A stretch of 46,437 bases of DNA. It comes from Bacillus sp. 491mf. GTDB taxonomy: Bacteria > Bacillota > Bacilli > Bacillales > Bacillaceae_G. Position 1 is the stretch's first letter. Each line of letters opens with the position of its first letter. Under the pieces are notes generated by a model. It did not search any database. It worked only from the letters and a program-made list of their open reading frames with translations, and had not been told where the DNA came from. The translations under genes and the position numbers were made by a program. The stretch lies in contig NZ_FOLV01000031.1 in assembly GCF_900112415.1 (NCBI RefSeq), positions 1 to 46,437 on the forward strand. The letters are read 5' to 3'. Shown here piece after piece: positions 41,270-46,437 of this stretch.

Positions 41270-43411
41270 ATGTTAAGCGTACAGCGTACATTTGAAGCAT
41301 ATTTAGATGAAATGGATAAAATTACAGTTTTACTTCCGCATGCGTACGGGACGAGTAGCGTATTCCATTTAAAACAAGGTGCGAATGAATGGGAGCTTTC
41401 CATTCATAGTATCACCTCTCTTCCAGATGCAATGAAATATGAATGTAAAGTGAGTGAACCCATTATATTGAGTAATTGTTATATCATACGAGATGAACGT
41501 AAGGTAGAAACCGACTTACAGATGGGTGCTGTTATTCGGACAGAGAAATTTGATGAGTTATATATGTATGAAGGACGCGATTTAGGTGCTTCTTATTCCA
41601 GTGATCAAACTGGATTTAAAGTGTGGGCGCCAACAGCTACAAAAGCAAAAGTTCGCATTTATGAAACCGGGGCAGTGTATAAAGATTATGAAATGGAAGC
41701 ACAGGAAAAAGGGGTTTGGAGTTACGAGTTAATGGGCGACTGGGACGGTGCAAAGTATACCTTTCTTGTGTGCATTAATTTAATTTGGCGAGAAGTGGTT
41801 GATCCATATGCAAAATCAGTGTCTGTAAACGGTACGTACGGAATTGTCGTTAACCTTGCGAAAACATATGTGCAAGATGAGGAATCATTACCTCTCATGG
41901 CTTCTATGACGGATGCTGTTATTTATGAGGCGCATATTCGTGATATGACAGTTCATCCTCATAGCGGAGCAATGTATAAAGGGAAATATCTCGGTTTAGC
42001 AGAAGAAGGAACGACAGGAGAACGAGGGACGTTAACAGGTCTGTCTTATATAAAGGAATTAGGCGTTACCCATCTTGAACTATTACCGATTCATCAGTAC
42101 GCCGGAGTCGATGAGGAGCAACCATTTGCAGCATATAATTGGGGGTATAATCCGTTATTTTACAATGTTCCAAATGGTAGTTATGCAACAAATCCTCTCG
42201 ATCCGTACAATCGAATTGTTGAATGTAAACAAATGATTCAAGCACTTCATCGAAATGGTTTGCGCGTCATTATCGATGTGGTTTATAACCATGTGTATGA
42301 AAGAGAAACATCTTCTTTTGAAAAGCTTGTTCCTGGCTACTATTTTCGGCACGACGAAAATGGAATGCCGTCAAATGGGACGGGGGTTGGGAACGATATT
42401 GCCTCAGAGCGTAATATGGTGCGTAAGTTTATTGTCGATTCCGTTTTATATTGGTTAACAGAATACAAAGTGGATGGTTTCCGGTTTGATTTAATGGGAA
42501 TTTTAGATGTTGCGACAATGAACGAAATTCGGCAGAAAGTAAATGAAGTAAAAGAGCATGTCATATTATTAGGTGAAGGATGGGATTTACAAACACCGCT
42601 TGCCTCGGACCAAAAGGCAACGTTACAAAATGCAGCGAAACTACCATGTATCGCTCAGTTTAATGATCAATTTCGCGATGGGATTAAGGGAAGTACATTT
42701 GACGTGCAAAAACGCGGATATGCGCTTGGAGAGACAACAAATAAAGAGCATATCCAATACTTAGTTACGGGAAGTATCCCTTATGTAAAACAGAAAAGTT
42801 TATTTATAGAACCTATGCAAAGCATTAATTATGTAGAATGTCACGATAATATGACGATGTGGGATAAGATTATCGGCAGCAATAAAGAAGAGGAGCCTAT
42901 GCAAAAACGTCGTCATCGCCTTGCGACAACGATGACATTATTATCGCAAGGTATTCCGTTTTTACATGCTGGTCAAGAATTTTATCGCACAAAGCAAGGA
43001 AATGAAAATAGCTATAACGCCCCGGACTGTATCAATCAAATAGACTGGGATCAAAAAGAGCGAGAAGAAGAAACTATTTCTTATATAAAGGGAATCATTC
43101 GGATTCGCAAATCACACGGGGCCTTCCGCTTTCCGTCTTCTGAATGCATGAAGAGACATGTGTCTTTTTTTGATACAGCTTCTTCTGTCATTGCCTATTA
43201 TTTACAAGATGTGCAGCAGTTTGGGATGTGGAAAGAAATTGTTGTGTTATTTCATAACGGAACAGAGGAGCAAACAGTTTCCTTGCCTAAAGGTGGTACA
43301 TGGCATATTCTTGCAAATGAGGGAACGGCACATGAAAATCCAATTTCTTCATTTGAGGGAGATACAATTGTCATTGCTCCAATTAGTACGTATATATTGA
43401 CGAAATTGTGA
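41270..43411 (+). CDS. pulA: Type I pullulanase (GH13 debranching enzyme)
   Basis: A 713-residue intracellular glycoside hydrolase family 13 enzyme that cleaves alpha-1,6 branches in pullulan, glycogen or limit dextrins. An N-terminal beta domain and a CBM48-like region (YSSDQTGFKVWAPTATKAKV) precede the barrel. YNWGYNP is the type I pullulanase signature. Catalytic residues: nucleophile Asp407 (DGFRFD), acid/base Glu436 (GEGWD) and Asp526 (ECHDN). No signal peptide. I chose the ATG at 41270, after GGGAGGGCG; the frame is open for 9 codons more. B. subtilis AmyX has the same neighbours. A repeat-free gap and possible promoter follow. Confidence 0.95.
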   Translation: MLSVQRTFEAYLDEMDKITVLLPHAYGTSSVFHLKQGANEWELSIHSITSLPDAMKYECKVSEPIILSNCYIIRDERKVETDLQMGAVIRTEKFDELYMYEGRDLGASYSSDQTGFKVWAPTATKAKVRIYETGAVYKDYEMEAQEKGVWSYELMGDWDGAKYTFLVCINLIWREVVDPYAKSVSVNGTYGIVVNLAKTYVQDEESLPLMASMTDAVIYEAHIRDMTVHPHSGAMYKGKYLGLAEEGTTGERGTLTGLSYIKELGVTHLELLPIHQYAGVDEEQPFAAYNWGYNPLFYNVPNGSYATNPLDPYNRIVECKQMIQALHRNGLRVIIDVVYNHVYERETSSFEKLVPGYYFRHDENGMPSNGTGVGNDIASERNMVRKFIVDSVLYWLTEYKVDGFRFDLMGILDVATMNEIRQKVNEVKEHVILLGEGWDLQTPLASDQKATLQNAAKLPCIAQFNDQFRDGIKGSTFDVQKRGYALGETTNKEHIQYLVTGSIPYVKQKSLFIEPMQSINYVECHDNMTMWDKIIGSNKEEEPMQKRRHRLATTMTLLSQGIPFLHAGQEFYRTKQGNENSYNAPDCINQIDWDQKEREEETISYIKGIIRIRKSHGAFRFPSSECMKRHVSFFDTASSVIAYYLQDVQQFGMWKEIVVLFHNGTEEQTVSLPKGGTWHILANEGTAHENPISSFEGDTIVIAPISTYILTKL

Positions 43412-43422
43412 CAAATCGACCC

Positions 43423-43452
43423 TTGACGATGCGAATATAATAAATGTAGAAT
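43423..43452 (+). promoter_or_regulatory. Possible SigA promoter upstream of ytmP
   Basis: TTGACG (43423-43428) and TAGAAT (43447-43452) with an 18-nt spacer. It would start a transcript about 190 nt before ytmP. The leader contains AAGGTGG at 43459-43465 but no convincing frame behind it. Confidence 0.35.
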
Positions 43453-43651
43453 TGAACAAGGTGGCTATTTAGTTAAGTTGCCAGTCTATTATTATTTTTG
43501 TAAAATAAAGTAAGAGAGAGCAGCTTGTCTGTTTCTTTTTCACTTTTATTTACTACTTGAAGCAGAATGGATGGAAGCCATGGGTATATATTTAAATATG
43601 TTGTGGTTTTTCTGTTCATAACTATAAAAGATAAGGAATTGTTAACGGGTA

Positions 43652-44449
43652 ATGAACATGGAATGGTTGGAACAATTGTTAGGAAAAGAATGGAAAATAA
43701 TACCGGCTGGAGGGGCGACAGGAGATGCCTACATTGCGCATAATGAACATCATAAACTCTTTTTAAAGCGCAATTCATCGCCCTTTCTTGCGGTATTGTC
43801 AGCAGAAGGAATTGTTCCGAAGTTACTTTGGACAAGGCGATTAACAAACGGTGATGTGATTTCGGCACAAAAGTGGCTCCCAGGACAAAAATTAGAACCA
43901 GAAGATATGAACGATGAGCGAGTGGCAGCATTGCTGAAAAAAATTCATTCTTCTGAAGCGTTAGTGCACATGATTCAAAAGCTTGGGAAACAGCCTTTGC
44001 ATGCGCAAGATATTCTAGAAGAAGTGCTCATCACTTTGCAAGAGGATGTAAAGAAAAATGAAATCATTCAAAAAGGACTTCAGTATTTACAAAAGTCCCT
44101 TCAGAATGTAGAATTTGAACATCTTGCTGTTTGTCATTGTGATGTGAATCATAACAATTGGTTAGTAACAGATGATAACGAATTGTTTTTAATTGATTGG
44201 GATGGAGCAATTATTGCAGATCCAGCTCTTGATATTGGGATGCTGCTTCATTGGTATGTTCCAAGAGATGAATGGCACGAATGGCTTGAGCATTACGGAT
44301 TAGAACTTACTGATTCTTTGCTAAGCCGTATGAAATGGTATGTTACACTGCAATGTATGATTTTTGTACAATTGTATAGAACGAAAAATAAGCAAGTAGA
44401 AGCAGAATATTGGCTCCAATATTTAATGCAACTACTCGCTTCAGAATAA
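43652..44449 (+). CDS. ytmP: Aminoglycoside phosphotransferase/choline kinase-fold protein (YtmP)
   Basis: A 265-residue kinase-like protein. The catalytic loop is HCDVNHNNW (His162, Asp164, Asn169) and the metal site is IDWDGA (Asp182), the Brenner and DFG-like motifs of the APH/choline kinase fold. The N-terminus (GGATGDAY) fits the nucleotide loop. B. subtilis YtmP is next to ytzH and trmB, as here. The substrate is unknown; resistance to antibiotics is not implied. The ribosome site is weak, and an ATG at 43658 is an alternative start. Confidence 0.85.
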   Translation: MNMEWLEQLLGKEWKIIPAGGATGDAYIAHNEHHKLFLKRNSSPFLAVLSAEGIVPKLLWTRRLTNGDVISAQKWLPGQKLEPEDMNDERVAALLKKIHSSEALVHMIQKLGKQPLHAQDILEEVLITLQEDVKKNEIIQKGLQYLQKSLQNVEFEHLAVCHCDVNHNNWLVTDDNELFLIDWDGAIIADPALDIGMLLHWYVPRDEWHEWLEHYGLELTDSLLSRMKWYVTLQCMIFVQLYRTKNKQVEAEYWLQYLMQLLASE

Positions 44450-44450
44450 G

Positions 44451-44729
44451 TTAAGAAAAACTATCCATTCCTGTAATCCATTGTGACAGTTGTTCTTGAT
44501 GACCAGAAATATGGTTATCTAAATCAGGAGAATGTTTACCCGATTGACTATAGTAATATACATCGTTTAACATCGATTTAACATCATTACTTACATTGTC
44601 ATTTACGAGTAATGATTGAATGAGACGTTCTAATTGTTCACATTCAGAAACCGTTCCACAGCAATCACTTTGATGATTGACTAAGATGTCTTTTAAGATT
44701 GCCATTTGATGTTCATGATTAAGTGGCAT
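44451..44729 (-). CDS. ytzH: YtzH-like protein
   Basis: A 92-residue helical soluble protein, with LNHEHQMAILKDILVNHQSD at the start and SQWITGMDSF at the end, matching the YtzH family. Function unknown. It is on the opposite strand between ytmP and trmB, as in B. subtilis. Its stop lies 1 nt from the ytmP stop, so the two transcripts overlap at the 3' ends with no separate terminator visible. Confidence 0.85.
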   Translation of the reverse strand: MPLNHEHQMAILKDILVNHQSDCCGTVSECEQLERLIQSLLVNDNVSNDVKSMLNDVYYYSQSGKHSPDLDNHISGHQEQLSQWITGMDSFS

Positions 44730-44926
44730 TTTGACACATCCTTTTCAGTTGTTATCGTAACAATGAAACGAGCGTAACGAACCGCTGATGGAAATTGTAT
44801 TTCATACACTTTGTAGTTTCCGTCAAAATAGTAAATTTTATACTTGAAAGAAACGGACCGAGTGCTCGTACGTACTTGGTTTTTTATGTGATACACACAT
44901 CTTGGAGTGCAGAGAGGAAGAGAATT

Positions 44927-45580
44927 ATGCGTTTAAGACATAAACCATATGCAATGGACCGAACGAAAGAATTTTCACATTTTGTAATTGGAAATCCAGA
45001 AGAGCATAACGGAAAATGGAAAGAGTTATTTGGAAATGATAACCCGATTCATATTGAAGTTGGGACAGGCCGCGGCCGCTTCGTTTATGAAATGGCAAAA
45101 GCAAACCCAAACGTAAACTATATTGGAATTGAAAAATTTACAAGCGTAGTTGTAGATGCACTCGATAAATTAATTGAAGAACCACTGCCGAACTTAAAAC
45201 TAATTAATAAAGATGCCGAAGATTTAACTGTATTCTTTGCGGAGAATGAAATTGATCGCGTATATTTAAACTTCTCTGATCCATGGCCAAAAAATCGCCA
45301 TGCAAAGCGCCGTTTAACGTATAAAACATTTTTACGCAACTATGAAACAGTACTTGTAAAGGGCGGAGAAATTCACTTCAAAACAGACAACCAAGCCTTG
45401 TTCGAATACTCTCTTACAAGTATGGCGGAATACGGCATGCTACTGCCTTTTATTAGTTTAGATCTTCACAACAGTGATTTTGAAGGCAACATTATGACGG
45501 AATACGAAGAAAAGTTCTCAAGCAAGGGAAATCGTATTTACCGCGTTGAAGCAAAATATCGTACAGAACCTGCGCAATAA
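44927..45580 (+). CDS. trmB: tRNA (guanine-N7)-methyltransferase
   Basis: A 217-residue SAM-dependent methyltransferase that makes m7G46 in the variable loop of tRNA. Motifs: [14 protein letters not shown] (SAM site), [16 protein letters not shown] (catalytic Asp and Pro-Trp-Pro) and [14 protein letters not shown]. The start at 44927 (MRLRHKPYA) follows AGAGAGGAAGAG; an open stretch upstream has no ribosome site. Single gene with a terminator that overlaps its stop codon. Confidence 0.96.
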   Translation: MRLRHKPYAMDRTKEFSHFVIGNPEEHNGKWKELFGNDNPIHIEVGTGRGRFVYEMAKANPNVNYIGIEKFTSVVVDALDKLIEEPLPNLKLINKDAEDLTVFFAENEIDRVYLNFSDPWPKNRHAKRRLTYKTFLRNYETVLVKGGEIHFKTDNQALFEYSLTSMAEYGMLLPFISLDLHNSDFEGNIMTEYEEKFSSKGNRIYRVEAKYRTEPAQ

Positions 45581-45595
45581 TGCGCGGGTTTTTTT
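45569..45595 (+). terminator. Terminator overlapping the trmB stop codon
   Basis: CCTGCGCA (45569-45576) faces TGCGCGGG (45581-45588) with a 4-nt loop containing the TAA stop, then a run of seven T. Confidence 0.9.
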
Positions 45596-45737
45596 ATCCT
45601 TGGTAAAGAAATAGATTTTTAATAGTAAGTAGCTAGGAAAAATAAGTAACTTGCCGTTCCTATCAATAAATATTTACATACTATGTATAGAGTAGGACAA
45701 GTCCTACTAGATTTAAAAATGAAAGGGGTGAGGTGGA

Positions 45738-46022
45738 ATGCCTATTATTAAACCTTTTTTAGCTGCTAGAAGATATAATGCAACAATCGGTGCTGGAACG
45801 GGAACTGGAGCAACGTTTAATATTTTAGCAACTGCTTGTACTGATGACACGGGAGCTGCTGCAACAGCATTTCCTGCGTCATTTGCTTATTACAATTTAT
45901 ATGTGAGTGGACAGTTGCAACCTGTGGTTAACTCAAGTGTTACCACAGCAGCAATTACAATTCCAGATGGAAATACTTTAGACCCTGGAGTTGTTGTTAG
46001 TGTTGAATTTGTCGTGAACTAG
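45738..46022 (+). CDS. DUF4183 protein (exosporium-type)
   Basis: A 94-residue beta-rich, Ala/Thr-rich protein with YYNLYVSGQLQPVVNSSV followed by TTAAITIPDG and a final strand VVVSVEFVV. This is the DUF4183 pattern found at the C-terminus of collagen-like and other exosporium proteins in the B. cereus group. It is a stand-alone domain with no collagen stretch. AAAGGGGTG precedes the ATG. A CATACTATG sequence at 45676-45684 resembles a sporulation -10 element. It faces a second DUF4183 gene across a perfect palindrome. Confidence 0.8.
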   Translation: MPIIKPFLAARRYNATIGAGTGTGATFNILATACTDDTGAAATAFPASFAYYNLYVSGQLQPVVNSSVTTAAITIPDGNTLDPGVVVSVEFVVN

Positions 46023-46066
46023 TCAATAAAAAGCGGATTCCTTTAAAGGAATCCGCTTTTTATTGA
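46023..46066. terminator. 44-bp perfect palindrome, bidirectional terminator
   Basis: Arms of 22 nt (46023-46044 and 46045-46066) are exact inverse complements, with the core GCGGATTCCTTT / AAAGGAATCCGC and A/T tracts at both ends. It overlaps the stop codon of the leftward gene (46060-46062). There is no unpaired spacer at the centre (TTTAAA). Confidence 0.9.
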
Positions 46067-46437
46067 TTGATTAAAATAAACTGAAGTGTGATTATAACAC
46101 CAGCTGGTGGTGCCTCATCAGCCAATAGTGTAAGCATCCCCGTCTGTACGACATAAGAATTTTGCGACTGAATAACGCCATTAATAAATAAATTCATATA
46201 GGATACTTGACTTGGTGCTAAAATCTGCGTCATTCCGAATTGAGGCAAACCGTCGGCATTTGTGTATACAAGACTCGTGCCATCTGAAACAGCAAAATAC
46301 ATTAGATTTGTGGCAGGAATTAGTCCTTGGAAGGTCGGTCCAGTAGCGCCAGTTGATCCAGTAGCGCCAGTCGGTCCGGTAGCGCCAGTTGATCCAGTAG
46401 CGCCAGTCGGTCCGGTAGCGCCAGTTGATCCAGTAGC
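46060..46437 (-). CDS. Collagen-like protein with C-terminal DUF4183 domain (partial, BclA-like organisation)
   Basis: The right edge cuts off the N-terminus. The 125 visible codons start in a Gly-X-Y tract of the form [12 protein letters not shown], then switch at FQGLIPATN to a beta-rich domain of about 90 residues ending [20 protein letters not shown]. That domain matches the pattern of the facing 94-residue DUF4183 gene ([11 protein letters not shown] vs YYNLYVSGQLQ). Collagen-like stalk plus globular head is the layout of exosporium hair proteins such as BclA, though the head here is DUF4183 and not the BclA C1q-like fold. An internal ATG at 46302 is not a start. Confidence 0.85.
   Translation of the reverse strand, partial: ATGSTGATGPTGATGSTGATGPTGATGSTGATGPTFQGLIPATNLMYFAVSDGTSLVYTNADGLPQFGMTQILAPSQVSYMNLFINGVIQSQNSYVVQTGMLTLLADEAPPAGVIITLQFILINQ
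46342..46437 (-). repeat. Collagen-like 18/36-bp tandem repeats
   Basis: Units encode GATGST and GATGPT in alternation, giving an 18-bp unit and a 36-bp super-unit on the minus strand, and continue off the right edge. Copy number in such stalks usually varies between strains. These are coding repeats, not CRISPR. Confidence 0.9.

Noticed and set aside
43412-43651. T-box or riboswitch between pulA and ytmP
   Set aside because: No T-box sequence, specifier stem or terminator is visible; only a possible promoter.
46342-46437. CRISPR-like repeats at the right edge
   Set aside because: They encode Gly-X-Y triplets without unique spacers.

Overview
The window is chromosomal DNA from a low-GC, endospore-forming firmicute, most probably a member of the Bacillus cereus group. 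The signs are AT-rich sequence with strong AGGAGG-type ribosome sites, spore genes (cse60, two GerPA/GerPF-like proteins, two DUF4183 exosporium-type proteins, one with a collagen-like stalk), a B. subtilis-like core gene order (ytfP-ytgP-rsuA type-ytzE-pepV, then thpR-pulA-ytmP-ytzH-trmB) and short intergenic repeats like those known from this group. The assignment rests on remembered family features, not on a database search.

Layout. 1-4160: the end of a probable germinant-receptor gene, a homoserine O-acetyltransferase-like enzyme, a rhodanese, two spore-type small proteins and a nitroreductase divergent from an HxlR regulator. 4167-18469: a complete anaerobic nitrate respiration block: narGHJI (minus strand), fnr, then molybdenum cofactor genes moaA, moeB, moaC (minus), moeA, mobB, moaE and moaD, then narK. 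Three Fnr boxes sit exactly where a class II activator should bind (centre about 41.5 bp upstream of a start inferred from a -10 sequence), ahead of narG, moaA and moaC. A fourth box and a structured 183-nt element between moaD and narK remain unexplained. 18500-25240: a His-rich YmaF-type protein, a DUF2935 protein with a fossil of a second copy, an LPXTG leucine-rich-repeat surface protein, a VOC protein, cse60 and a multidrug-type transporter.

25250-31780: conserved housekeeping genes (BaiN-type flavoprotein, MurJ-type flippase, pseudouridine synthase, YtzE, PepV), with copies of an intergenic repeat and a probable fossil of a TnpB-type element between them. 31950-40430: accessory island with an IS30-type transposase fossil, a WapA/Rhs-type polymorphic toxin gene of about 2,180 codons split by one in-frame TAA, an unrecognised C-terminal toxin candidate, a candidate immunity gene, a frameshifted membrane-protein remnant and an orphan Rhs core fragment. 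40460-46437: thpR, pulA, ytmP, ytzH, trmB and a convergent pair of DUF4183 genes sharing a 44-bp perfect palindrome.

How it fits together: Fnr senses low oxygen and switches on nitrate reductase and the cofactor pathway NarG needs; NarK imports nitrate and exports nitrite. The Rhs island looks like a contact-dependent competition locus that has swapped its toxin tip and is now partly decayed. The most promising undescribed material is the Rhs tip with its neighbour, and the folded element before narK.
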